Positions 27,241 through 35,778 of a DNA stretch of 64,000 nt are shown here, one piece after another. A program made the position numbers and the translations under genes. The notes under the pieces are model-generated. The model worked only from the letters and a program-made list of their open reading frames with translations. It did not search any database and was not told the DNA's origin. This DNA comes from Candidatus Defluviibacterium haderslevense. GTDB taxonomy: Bacteria; Bacteroidota; Bacteroidia; Chitinophagales; Saprospiraceae. The DNA lies in the NCBI GenBank assembly GCA_016712225.1, contig JADJRL010000003.1:4539501-4603500 (forward strand), read 5' to 3'. Position 1 is the first letter of the stretch, and every line of letters starts with the position of its first letter.

Positions 27241-27261
27241 TTGCATACAATTTGCATACAA
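27241..27261 (+). repeat. Phased direct repeat TTGCATACAA x2
   Basis: Two TTGCATACAA copies start 11 bp apart, just outside attR. They resemble arm-type sites but differ from those of the resident integrase. GGTGCAAGT (27518) and GGTGCAAAT (27540) lie 250 bp further on. No gene is seen between 27262 and 27571; the duplicated CCTAACCTTTTATCTACTTT at 27310 and 27330 is another short direct repeat. Confidence 0.5.
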
Positions 27262-27571
27262 TACGTTTGTTTTTTGTTTTTATAATCAATTAATAATTCT
27301 ACAATACCGCCTAACCTTTTATCTACTTTCCTAACCTTTTATCTACTTTAGTATGTTTTTTACTCAAATCTCAATTGTTCTGATTCCAAAATTACTTGTT
27401 ATTTTTTTTAAATAAAATAGTTAGCTTGTAATACTTAAAGTAAAAATTCTATATAATAAGTTAATTACCCGATACAGAAAGTAATTACTATTGATAATCA
27501 ATTAGTTATAAAATATAGGTGCAAGTGGGTTACAAATATGGTGCAAATTTTTAAATTCAAAATCCTTTAGA

Positions 27572-28021
27572 TTACATATTATTTTGACTAGGATCCGGAA
27601 AATGAGCAATTGATTCAGGCGATATTCTTTCATTTTCACCTAGGAGGTGTACTCTAAATTCTGCTAAAACTTGTTTATAATGTGGTGCATTAGGTTCCTT
27701 TATTAACATCTTTGTCATCATTTCAACTAAATTTTTTGGCAACCATAAACTTGCGTCAAATGCCAACTTGTTTAACCTATTCGAATCTCCATTTTTTTTA
27801 TTAAATTCTAATATCAATTCTGCAATCATATCAGCTTTAAGTTTAATTAATTGATCTATCTTATAATCTTCAAGTTTTTTATCTTTTTCGAGTTCGATTC
27901 GAAATTCGATTATTTTAGTAAAAAATGTAGCTAAACCAAGTTTAAGAGCAATAAGGAAGACACCAAAAAAGCCAGAAGCTTTTAATATCCATTCAAGAAT
28001 CGAAACAAAAAAATCAATCAT
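27572..28021 (-). CDS. Small membrane-anchored protein
   Basis: A 149-residue protein with one or two N-terminal hydrophobic stretches (ILEWILKASGFFGVFLIALKLGLATFF) and a Lys/Glu-rich helical cytoplasmic part, probably a coiled coil (ELEKDKKLEDYKIDQLIKLKADMIAEL). I do not recognise the family. It lies alone in the region beyond attR, near gene fragments, so it may be a survivor of a previous insertion. Similar small coiled-coil membrane proteins occur in defence islands, but no partner gene is adjacent. Confidence 0.6.
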   Translation of the reverse strand: MIDFFVSILEWILKASGFFGVFLIALKLGLATFFTKIIEFRIELEKDKKLEDYKIDQLIKLKADMIAELILEFNKKNGDSNRLNKLAFDASLWLPKNLVEMMTKMLIKEPNAPHYKQVLAEFRVHLLGENERISPESIAHFPDPSQNNM

Positions 28022-28111
28022 ATTTTTAAAATTTAATTAATAAAATATATTAAATCGTTCAAAATTAAGAAATCATATTGGAAATATTGTAGATAAATTT
28101 TCCAATTAAAG

Positions 28112-28243
28112 CTATTGGCTATCTAAGTCTATATTATTCTCAAATATTGCCATAAGCTCACCGCTCGGTTGATATCCTGTTAGTAATTCCGCTGTGTCAT
28201 AGCTTACCCAATCAAATAACTCAGGAACAAGGCAAAACATCAT
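28112..28243 (-). pseudogene. C-terminal gene fragment
   Basis: A 43-codon frame without a plausible full-length start. It reads MMFCLVPELFDW, then VSYDTAELLTGYQPSGELMA, and ends in DLDSQ. The composition looks like a real protein end, and the frame is closed upstream by a stop after a hydrophobic tract. It is probably the 3' remnant of a deleted gene. The rest of 28244-28448 shows nothing else. Confidence 0.4.
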
Positions 28244-28448
28244 ACTGGTAATTATGATGAGTACAAAAAATATTTAAGTTGGTTATTCTGAGAAATCTAA
28301 AAGGATTGAAAAATCATCTACAACAATCACAAACATATTGAGTTAACTCATCTTATACCGACAGAACCTATTCGAGGTGAGCTATTTTATTAATGTTCAG
28401 TAACGGCATCTTTTTTTTTAGTGAGCCAGAGTATATCCCTAGCTTTTA

Positions 28449-29249
28449 TTAATCTTGGTGTCTATTTGTTTTCAGTAAGCCAAAGTAGTTGGAAGCATTA
28501 AGTTTTAGTTCTTCCAATTTTATCCTTTGAGAAGCCTTAAATTCTTCATCGTGCATAGAGTTTTCATTTAGTTTTGTTAGACCCTTTAAGATGGCAAACA
28601 TTGGGAATTTTTGGTAAATGAGATTTATATACCCAAGAATAAATTCTACATCTTCTTTGAATTGTAATGAAGTGAGCCTCATTCTTTGATCTTTAATTGC
28701 ATCTTTATACTCTTCTGGAGGAAACTCTTTTACTGGATATCCATCTCTATGCTTTACGCAATTGCATATCCAAGATATTCTCCATAAATGTTTATTGTTT
28801 TTCCAATCACGCATTTTAAACCCAAATTTTTGCTCAAAAAAATTTGCAACATCTTCTTTATCCTTATAAGAATCATTGTTCATTTCATAAACCATTTCAA
28901 GAAGTTTGTCTATAAAGTTTTCATATTTATGAAATAATCCAACATATGATAGTCGCATAAGCTCATCAATAGGTTCTCGGAATTCATCTTCTGATATGTG
29001 GAGTAAATCCTTAAACTTACTTCTTTTTAAATCTGCTTTTTGTTGCTCAACTGCTTGCTGTGTAGCTGGAAGATATTTACCAACAACCAAAGACCTGTAA
29101 TTTAAGATATCTGTATGCCTCAATACAAAGAACTCAAAAAATCTTCGACTGGATTCATTTTCGTAAATTATTTTGTATTCTTCAAGAGGAATACTAGAGA
29201 TCAATGCATTCATTGTTGCATCAAAAATGTTTGGCTTTTTCTTGTCCAT
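28449..29249 (-). CDS. Orphan helical protein, possibly HEPN-like
   Basis: A 266-residue all-alpha protein. The segment ISWICNCVKHRDG resembles the N-x2-KH-x2-G pattern seen in some HEPN-like families of stress and defence RNases, but the classical R-x4-6-H is not clear, so this is weak. There is no membrane segment or signal peptide. It stands in the decayed region beyond attR with a broken small gene upstream on the same strand. Function is unknown; a defence or toxin role is inference. Confidence 0.6.
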   Translation of the reverse strand: MDKKKPNIFDATMNALISSIPLEEYKIIYENESSRRFFEFFVLRHTDILNYRSLVVGKYLPATQQAVEQQKADLKRSKFKDLLHISEDEFREPIDELMRLSYVGLFHKYENFIDKLLEMVYEMNNDSYKDKEDVANFFEQKFGFKMRDWKNNKHLWRISWICNCVKHRDGYPVKEFPPEEYKDAIKDQRMRLTSLQFKEDVEFILGYINLIYQKFPMFAILKGLTKLNENSMHDEEFKASQRIKLEELKLNASNYFGLLKTNRHQD

Positions 29250-29300
29250 TGTAGATTATATGTTTTTTCAATTCTAATGAGTAAACCGAATTAAAACACA

Positions 29301-29536
29301 TTATGCATTTTTTTTAATGTTGGCCCTTTTCTTCTCGCTTATCTTAAATCTCACAGGCCTATCAACAAAAGGCTTAAATCTATCTATTGGTATGGATGAT
29401 CCTTCATATATTTATTCTGCCTTTTTATCTCTGATAGCAAAAATTCTCTTTCTGATTCCGTAAGTGTCGTTAAATTTTTGAAATAAATTTGTTCCTTGGG
29501 ATTCTGAGAGGTTTTCGATTCTATCTGCGATTCCAT
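29301..29536 (-). pseudogene. Small gene split by a frameshift
   Basis: An ATG at 29536 opens a 50-codon frame (MESQIESKTSQNPKEQIYFK to KDHPYQ, stop at 29384). A second frame continues across it with PIDRFKPFVDRPVRFKISEK and a stop at 29301. Together they look like one protein of about 80 residues interrupted by a single-base change. It lies upstream of the helical orphan gene on the same strand. Either the gene is broken or there is a local assembly error. The rest of 29537-29789 shows nothing. Confidence 0.45.
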
Positions 29537-29789
29537 AATCTTTCAATAAGTTTATTTAACGAAGGTCCAAATTTAGCATATAATTGTTTAAATATTCAAT
29601 ATAATATTGAAATGTTGCCCCTGTTCACAAAACCAACAACTCCACCTATAGACTATGCATGGTCCAAAATGGTCAGACACAGGAAGGTGGTCTAAGTAAG
29701 TTTGCTAAGTATACATGAATCCAGTTATAGAGCGCATTTTATTAATGACTTCATTAATGAAATAATTGAATTAATTTTGAAATGAGAAC

Positions 29790-30590
29790 TCAAATATCAC
29801 GATATTCTGTTGTTCTATTAGTAACAAATCGTGGTTCCCCATTATAGATATGAATTTTATTTGTCCAATTTCCCATTTCATCTATAGTATAATGATATTC
29901 ACTTACTTTATTGAATATTTTTGATTTGCGTAAATACACCGATTTTAATCCATCCTTAAACCTATAGTAATTAAGCACATCTATCAATTCTTTTTTATCA
30001 TCAAGTATGATGCATCTTATTAGTTCACCGTTGAAATTATATTTGTTTTTTTTCCAAGATATAATCTCATCTATATTACGGTAGGTCAATGATTCTATTA
30101 AATTGTGATTTATATCATAGGTTTTGTATATCATAAATTCATCATCTTTATTATAAAGACCCAAAATATTTATTATTTCTTTATTTTCATTATATGTATG
30201 GATGTGTTGTTCTGTCCAAATTAAATTTGAATTGAATGAAAAATGTCTCACTGTTTCAATTTTAATTCTTCCTTTACTGTCATAAGTAAATTCACTAGTT
30301 GAACATAGCTCATAATTGTGTAATTTTGAGCAAGTTACAGATATTAAAACGGCTTGGTGATTATAGAAATAATTTATTTTATAAATGCAGTCCCTCCCAT
30401 TGTGAAAACTTTCCGTTAGAAGACCTTCTGAATTAAAGTATAATCTATAAGTATTATTAAACTGGGCTTCCATTACCAGATCAAATGATTTTGTTTCAAT
30501 TGCTATTTTATGCACATTCTGAGATAGAAATTTCATTCCAACTTTGTACTTGGAACAATACTTTTTATACGCGTCAAGTAAAATATGCAA
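29790..30590 (-). CDS. YD-like repeat orphan protein
   Basis: A 266-residue protein of Tyr/Asn-rich beta repeats: FTYDSKGRIKIE, KTYDINHNLIESLTYRN, KYNFNGELIRC, YTIDEMGNWTNKIHIYN. This is the spacing of YD/RHS-like repeats, which build beta shells around toxins or form surface domains. There is no signal peptide at the present start, so it may be a fragment of a larger RHS-type protein or an independent cytoplasmic beta protein. The neighbours are unrelated orphans. Function is unknown. Confidence 0.6.
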   Translation of the reverse strand: MHILLDAYKKYCSKYKVGMKFLSQNVHKIAIETKSFDLVMEAQFNNTYRLYFNSEGLLTESFHNGRDCIYKINYFYNHQAVLISVTCSKLHNYELCSTSEFTYDSKGRIKIETVRHFSFNSNLIWTEQHIHTYNENKEIINILGLYNKDDEFMIYKTYDINHNLIESLTYRNIDEIISWKKNKYNFNGELIRCIILDDKKELIDVLNYYRFKDGLKSVYLRKSKIFNKVSEYHYTIDEMGNWTNKIHIYNGEPRFVTNRTTEYRDI

Positions 30591-30922
30591 AATTATATTT
30601 TTAAATTTTAATAATCAATAATTGTGGCAAATAAATGTAATGTTAATATTCTATTACTTTCCTAATAGTTTCCTCTTATTCTGAGCTAAATTGGCTCCGT
30701 TTGTGCCTCCGTTTGCCAACTGGCATATTGAAGGTGTAAATTTGTAAACTCAAGTTCAAATATATTATGAAAAATGATAGTTTGCAAGTAGATATTTATA
30801 AAAATTATAAATATTCCCCCTTTATGATATGAATATAATTTCAAATACCTTCTTGAACAAAACAATATGAATATGAAGTCCAATCAGATTTTGCCCTATA
30901 TTTACACTAATCATCTAGCCAT
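30591..30922. other. Spacer with phased repeat CTCCGTTTG x2
   Basis: No gene. CTCCGTTTG occurs at 30695-30703 and 30707-30715 in direct orientation, 12 bp apart, again resembling arm-type integrase sites. It may mark the far edge of an older insertion at this locus. Confidence 0.4.
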
Positions 30923-31483
30923 TTGTTTGAAGTAGACCTATTCGATCAATCATTAAGCCCTGATTCGCTTGCAGCAGCAATTGTAGAACGGGCATTTGCA
31001 GGAAAATATGAGTTTCTAGGAACTCCTTACTCTGATCATTTGTTTAGGGTAGCGGAAAAATGTGTTGATGAATCCACTAAAGTAGTTGCATTGTTACATG
31101 ATCTATTAGAGGATTGCCCAACATGGAGTGCTGAAAGATTATTAAAATATTTTCCTCAAGATATAGTTCACGATGTAGTTTTACTTACTAATGATACGTA
31201 TCAAAGCTATGAGGTTTATATACAAAGCATTTATAACGGGAGCCAGCGGGTATTAGAGGTCAAAATTGCAGATCTGGAAGATAATATGGACTTGAAAAGA
31301 TTACCTGAATTAAGAGAAAAGGATGTTCAAACACTAATTCGATATCATGAATTTTGGCATTACTGTCTTTTTGGCATTAAAACAAATAGGTATAATAGTC
31401 AGAATTTAATTTATAATTGCATAATCCGGAGCAAAATGACCCACCCTGATTTTGAAAATTCAGAAAGTTATCGTTGTGAATGA
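30923..31483 (+). CDS. SpoT/Mesh1-like HD hydrolase
   Basis: A 186-residue HD-domain protein. The metal site is visible as DHLFRVAE, ALLHDLLEDCP (HD) and VKIADLEDNMD, the pattern of the hydrolase domain of RelA/SpoT and of small Mesh1-like (p)ppGpp hydrolases. No synthetase, TGS or ACT domain is attached. The frame opens only with TTG (an in-frame stop lies 15 bp upstream), so the start is uncertain. A second HD protein of the same class is encoded 26 kb further on. The substrate may be ppGpp or another nucleotide. Confidence 0.75.
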   Translation: MFEVDLFDQSLSPDSLAAAIVERAFAGKYEFLGTPYSDHLFRVAEKCVDESTKVVALLHDLLEDCPTWSAERLLKYFPQDIVHDVVLLTNDTYQSYEVYIQSIYNGSQRVLEVKIADLEDNMDLKRLPELREKDVQTLIRYHEFWHYCLFGIKTNRYNSQNLIYNCIIRSKMTHPDFENSESYRCE

Positions 31484-31844
31484 TACTAAGATCTGAAGCA
31501 AATTGTCTCATCTCTTTAAGCAGTCAAAATAAAGCCCATTCCCCTACTCTCCTTTAATTGTTCGGTTTTGCTGTCAATTCTCCAAAAGCAGGTGATTCGC
31601 TCGGGACTAAGTTATATCTAAAAATCAATTAATTAAGTTAATATAATTGATTAGGTGCGATATTTTGTGCAGTTTTATGCTCAAAAGTATTAAGAATGTA
31701 TTAAATAATACTTTAAAAGCGAACTCCGATGACTTGGGAAGTGCCTAAGTTGTTGTAATATAGAAAAATAAAACACAAAGCAGTTAGTCGTTTGGATACC
31801 TTATAACTTAGAATTTAAATAATTCTATAATTATACCATTAAGG
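31484..31844. other. Gene-free spacer
   Basis: AT-rich spacer between two convergent genes. The only structure is a short hairpin AGAATT/AATTCT on the minus strand just after the kinase gene. No gene is seen. Confidence 0.4.
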
Positions 31845-33224
31845 TTATAACCAATCATTATCTAATGCATTATTGGCAATTTGTTCGTTTTTTTCCTGCT
31901 TAATATCTTGTTGTAATGCTTGTATAATTGGATTAAGCCTTGACGAAGGAATCCTATCTGCTATATTTTTGTAAGAATTTTTATTCTCTTTTAACATTTC
32001 GACAATAGCAATAGAATCTTGATCATTTTTGATTCTTTGTAGCATGTTGTCAAATGTATCCATTGCACTAAACCTATTACAGTACACAGATGTGAAAAGT
32101 GTAATACGCATTGCTTTAATTCGAGTTTCTAAATCTTTGCTATTCAGAAAAATTCTGTTCATGGATTTTGCAACTATATCTGCTTCAGAAAAGTCAATTC
32201 TATTTTCAAGAAAATACCTTTCAGTTAACGAATCATATAAAACTATTAATTTCGAACAAAGTAGTGGAAAATCACTTGCTAATGTTTCTAAAAGCTGTAA
32301 TGGAATTTTATTGAATTGATTAAAAAATATTTCAGGATCACTACTAAAAAAGAAAAGGGCTTGGATCAAACTTTCTAAATTATCCTTATCGTAAATATTT
32401 TGATTAGAGTTGGCTTTAGCTATATTTAACAAGTTTTCGTATTCATTCCTTGGATTTGATGCTGGATTTAAGGACATTAAATAGTTATTTAAAGCATTTT
32501 CAAGTTCTCCAACTGATTGATATCTGCGATTCAATTCGTCATCGATACATTTTAAAATTATATATTGAAGTCCGGCAGGTAATCTTCCTCTTTCAATTAA
32601 TCCAGGATAAGAATTTGTAAACACATTATAAATCGTTTTTCCAAGCTGATAAATGTCGCTTCGAATAGCAGCGTTTTTTGTTCCTCCTTTTAAATAAAAT
32701 TCTGGCGGAATATATCCTTGAGTGCCTATAAAAGCATTAGAATTTGTTAAAATTGTACTATCCCGGTCAGTGAATTTACCTAATCCTAAATCGCTAATTT
32801 TTACTTTATTATCTATATTTATTAGAATATTTTTGGGTTTTATATCTCTGTGAATGATTCCCGAAATATGAATAGCATTAATTCCTTTACAGGCTTGAAG
32901 TAAAATATTAATAGCAAATTCCGGATTTGCCATCAACTTATCAATTTTTTGGTCTATAGAAAATTTGCAAAGGGGCATTACAAAATAAGGTGTATCAGTA
33001 TCTAGATTATAGTATAGAACCTCCATAACATTGTCGTGTTTGATATTTGCCATTAGTCGTACTTCTCTTTTAAATCGACGTATACTCTCTTCATTCAATT
33101 CTTTACATATTTTTAATGCAAATTGATCTGGTCCCAGCTGAACTCGAAATACCTTACCCATTCCTCCTTCTCCAAGTTCATCAAGAATTATATATTTCCC
33201 ATCTATCTTGTCTCCTATATTCAT
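31845..33224 (-). CDS. Ser/Thr protein kinase, cytosolic
   Basis: A 459-residue Hanks-type kinase. The Gly loop is GEGGMGKVF (19-27), the ATP Lys is K38 in FALKIC, the catalytic loop is HRDIKPKN (125-132), and DLG (145-147) stands for DFG, a conservative change also seen in active kinases. The substrate loop is GTQGYIPPEF. The C-terminal 190 residues are helical and without a transmembrane segment, unlike PASTA kinases. It lies 31 bp downstream of livM on the same strand, so it is probably the last gene of the transporter locus and may control or report transport. The substrate is unknown. Confidence 0.88.
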   Translation of the reverse strand: MNIGDKIDGKYIILDELGEGGMGKVFRVQLGPDQFALKICKELNEESIRRFKREVRLMANIKHDNVMEVLYYNLDTDTPYFVMPLCKFSIDQKIDKLMANPEFAINILLQACKGINAIHISGIIHRDIKPKNILINIDNKVKISDLGLGKFTDRDSTILTNSNAFIGTQGYIPPEFYLKGGTKNAAIRSDIYQLGKTIYNVFTNSYPGLIERGRLPAGLQYIILKCIDDELNRRYQSVGELENALNNYLMSLNPASNPRNEYENLLNIAKANSNQNIYDKDNLESLIQALFFFSSDPEIFFNQFNKIPLQLLETLASDFPLLCSKLIVLYDSLTERYFLENRIDFSEADIVAKSMNRIFLNSKDLETRIKAMRITLFTSVYCNRFSAMDTFDNMLQRIKNDQDSIAIVEMLKENKNSYKNIADRIPSSRLNPIIQALQQDIKQEKNEQIANNALDNDWL

Positions 33225-33255
33225 ATTTCAATATTTTGATTGTATGACTTAAATC

Positions 33256-34143
33256 TTATTTGGAATTCTTTATAAAATTGGATCTAAGCAATTCCTTTAT
33301 GCCATTCCGTCCCGTCATCATCACTATAACTAAAATAAGTCCGTAAATAATTTGACGCATGTTGGCGGCAATGCTGTCTGGCATACCAACAAAGCGAAGT
33401 GCTTCGGGTAAAAGAACCAAAAATGCTGATGCTAAAAAGCTTCCTGTCAAGTTGCCAAGTCCGCCAATGATAACGATCGAGAGAACAAAAATTGATTCTG
33501 AAACAGTGAAACTTGTGGGGTCAATGTAGGAAATGTAGTGAGCATATAATGTCCCAGGAATGGCTGCAAACATTGCACTCAATGTAAATGAAACAGTCTT
33601 GGCGAGGTAAACATCTTTGCCAATGCTCTGTGAGTAAATTTCGTCTTCGCTGATAGCTGTCAGCGTTTTGCCGAATCCAGAATTGGAAATATTTCGCAAC
33701 ACTAACCAAAGGCTTGCAACAAAGATAAGTGAAAGCGATAGAAAAGAAATTTTGCTGTCTAAGTTGAAACCGAAAAGTGAAATAGAAGGAATGCCAGAAA
33801 TGCCTAAAGGGCCTCTTGTCAAGTTCATCCAGTTATTCATGATGGAAAAAAGAATTACCTGAATGCCCAATGTGCAAATGATAAAATAATCTTCCACTGT
33901 CCGCAAAGCGATAAGTGAAACTATAAATGCAATTGCTCCGCTAATGAGCATTGCCAAAGGAATACTTAACCAAAAAGAAAAACCAAACTGTGTTGTAAGA
34001 ATTGCTGTTGTATATGCACCTATTCCGTAAAAACCTGCATGTGCCAATGAAATCAAACCAGTGAAACCGGCTGATAGATTTAAACTTTGCGAAAGCAAAG
34101 TATAAAAGCAAATGAAAATAAAAAGGTGCAAAATATATTCCAT
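33256..34143 (-). CDS. livM: LivM-like ABC permease
   Basis: A 295-residue membrane protein with about eight or nine helices and the LivM/LivH family motifs, AHAGFYGIGAYTTA near the N terminus and IIGGLGNLTGSFLASAFL near the C terminus. It should form the permease heterodimer with LivH of an ABC importer of branched-chain amino acids, urea or amides. livH lies 1 bp upstream, and the kinase gene follows. The substrate cannot be read from the permease. Confidence 0.9.
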   Translation of the reverse strand: MEYILHLFIFICFYTLLSQSLNLSAGFTGLISLAHAGFYGIGAYTTAILTTQFGFSFWLSIPLAMLISGAIAFIVSLIALRTVEDYFIICTLGIQVILFSIMNNWMNLTRGPLGISGIPSISLFGFNLDSKISFLSLSLIFVASLWLVLRNISNSGFGKTLTAISEDEIYSQSIGKDVYLAKTVSFTLSAMFAAIPGTLYAHYISYIDPTSFTVSESIFVLSIVIIGGLGNLTGSFLASAFLVLLPEALRFVGMPDSIAANMRQIIYGLILVIVMMTGRNGIKELLRSNFIKNSK

Positions 34144-34144
34144 A

Positions 34145-35017
34145 TTACACCTCCACTTTTTTTAGCCACTTGCCACTAAAGCCAAGCGGTTTCCAGATTA
34201 AAAATAAAATGAGAATAATGTAAGTAACTGCATCCATCCATTTTGTATCTAAGTAATACGCTGCAAGATGCTGTACTATGGCTACCAGCAGTGCGCCGGC
34301 AATAAGTCCTCTTGTACTGCCAACACCTCCTATAATCATTGCTACTACTCCATAAAGCAAAAGATTGAAACCGAAAGTTGGTATCATGTTTGTGTCCATT
34401 GCTGAAAGTATCCCCGCGGTAGCTGCCAATGCTGAACCAATGCCGAAGGCAATCAAAACAATTTTGTTGGATGAGATGCCATAAATGTTACAGAGTTCGG
34501 GATTGCTTGCAACGGCACGAATTGATTTCCCTGTTGCTGCATATTGCAGAAACAAGTTGACTCCAATGAACAAAGTAATGGAAATAACAACGGTTATCAT
34601 TTGAATGGTGGTGATGTATGCACCGAAAATTTGATTGCCTACCGTTACTTCTGCCGTGTTGATGATATTAGTATCGTCTCCGAAAAAAAGTGAAATGAAA
34701 TTTTGCAGTACTACATACAAACCAATAGATGCAATGAGGTAAGCCAATGACGGAACATTTCTTTTACGCATTTGGCGATAAATAAAAATCTCACAACCCA
34801 TACCAACTAAAATTGCCACTGAAATAGATAAAGCAATTGAAACCGGAAATGGAATTGAAAATTTATTTGTGAAAAATAAGACCATGTAAGCACCCAATGT
34901 GATAATGGCTGCATTGGCAATATGGAAGAACTTAATCGTGTAGTAAATTAAACTAAACGAAAGCCCTACCAGTAAGTAAAGCTGCCAACTCAATAATATG
35001 TTTATGATAATCTGCAA
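34145..35017 (-). CDS. livH: LivH-like ABC permease
   Basis: A 290-residue permease with the LivH pattern: YYTIKFFHIANAAIITLGAY at the start, GKSIRAVASNPELCNIYGI in the middle (the loop that contacts the ATPase) and GGVGSTRGLIAGALLV near the end. It pairs with LivM, 1 bp downstream. The rest of the importer (livK, livF, livG) is encoded upstream on the same strand, but a radical SAM gene, a membrane protein gene and an opposite-strand dipeptidase gene lie between, which is unusual for this transporter. Confidence 0.9.
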   Translation of the reverse strand: MQIIINILLSWQLYLLVGLSFSLIYYTIKFFHIANAAIITLGAYMVLFFTNKFSIPFPVSIALSISVAILVGMGCEIFIYRQMRKRNVPSLAYLIASIGLYVVLQNFISLFFGDDTNIINTAEVTVGNQIFGAYITTIQMITVVISITLFIGVNLFLQYAATGKSIRAVASNPELCNIYGISSNKIVLIAFGIGSALAATAGILSAMDTNMIPTFGFNLLLYGVVAMIIGGVGSTRGLIAGALLVAIVQHLAAYYLDTKWMDAVTYIILILFLIWKPLGFSGKWLKKVEV

Positions 35018-35041
35018 TGAATTAAAGTTCTAAAAAATTCC

Positions 35042-35049
35042 TAATTTTG
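35042..35049 (+). promoter_or_regulatory. -7 element (TAATTTTG) for the dipeptidase gene
   Basis: An exact TAnnTTTG element 15 bp before the ATG at 35065. No clear -33 TTG is found at the right distance. The intergenic gap to divergent livH is only 47 bp. Confidence 0.4.
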
Positions 35050-35064
35050 CGTCAAATTTACGAA

Positions 35065-35778
35065 ATGACTTTGGCTTTAAAAAGAAAAATACCAACTCTC
35101 TTTCCAATCGATGGATATAACAATGTTCCAATTGAAGAATGCAACGAGTCTTTGGTTCAACTAACTGAAAGTAAGAGATTAAAAATTGCCAACACATATT
35201 ACCAAAACAACTTTGAAGGGTCGGAATCTGTTTGCTATTTGAGAAGTTCAGTTGCAAAAATGCTTTTAAATGCATCAAGTAATCTGCCTGACGGTTTTGT
35301 TTTGGTTGTGAATGATGGTTGGAGACCCTATAAAGTTCAATTAGAAATTTACAAGAGAGTGTTTGAAAATGTAAAACAAATTCATCCTAATTTTTCAAAA
35401 AGCCAATTACATGATGAAGCTGCAAAATACGCATCAATTGGAAGTTTGATTCCAGAAATGCCTTCACCACATTTTACAGGTGGTGCAGTTGATGTTACTC
35501 TTGCAAATGAAGTTGGAGTTGAATTTAACATGGGTAGCGAATTTGATGCAAGTATTACTGAATCGGGAACTAGATTTTTTGAAGAAATGATTGAGAATGG
35601 CTCTGAACTTTCAAATGCTGAATTTGAAGCATTACACAATCGGAGAATTCTATTTCACTTAATGATTGAAGCTGGGTTTACAAACTATTCAAACGAATGG
35701 TGGCACTTTGATTACGGCAATCAACTTTGGGGTAAAATCAAAAATAAAAATGCAATTTATGGTTTAACACAACCTTAA
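35065..35778 (+). CDS. VanX/DdpX-like D-alanyl-D-alanine dipeptidase
   Basis: A zinc dipeptidase of about 237 residues. The metal ligands are in SPHFTGGAVDVTL (S-x-H-x6-D) and EWWHFDYG (catalytic Glu and His), the VanX pattern. NDGWRPYKVQ matches the preceding substrate-binding segment. It should hydrolyse D-Ala-D-Ala or related dipeptides, in the cytoplasm since no signal is seen. The ATG at 35065 is preferred to an upstream TTG. It is the only plus-strand gene in this locus, diverging from livH and overlapping the end of the radical SAM gene by 4 bp. Confidence 0.88.
   Translation: MTLALKRKIPTLFPIDGYNNVPIEECNESLVQLTESKRLKIANTYYQNNFEGSESVCYLRSSVAKMLLNASSNLPDGFVLVVNDGWRPYKVQLEIYKRVFENVKQIHPNFSKSQLHDEAAKYASIGSLIPEMPSPHFTGGAVDVTLANEVGVEFNMGSEFDASITESGTRFFEEMIENGSELSNAEFEALHNRRILFHLMIEAGFTNYSNEWWHFDYGNQLWGKIKNKNAIYGLTQP

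Noticed and set aside
30686..30883. Minus-strand frame of 65 codons, hydrophobic
   Set aside because: It overlaps the phased repeat and the promoter region of the HD gene, and its composition follows from AT-rich DNA.
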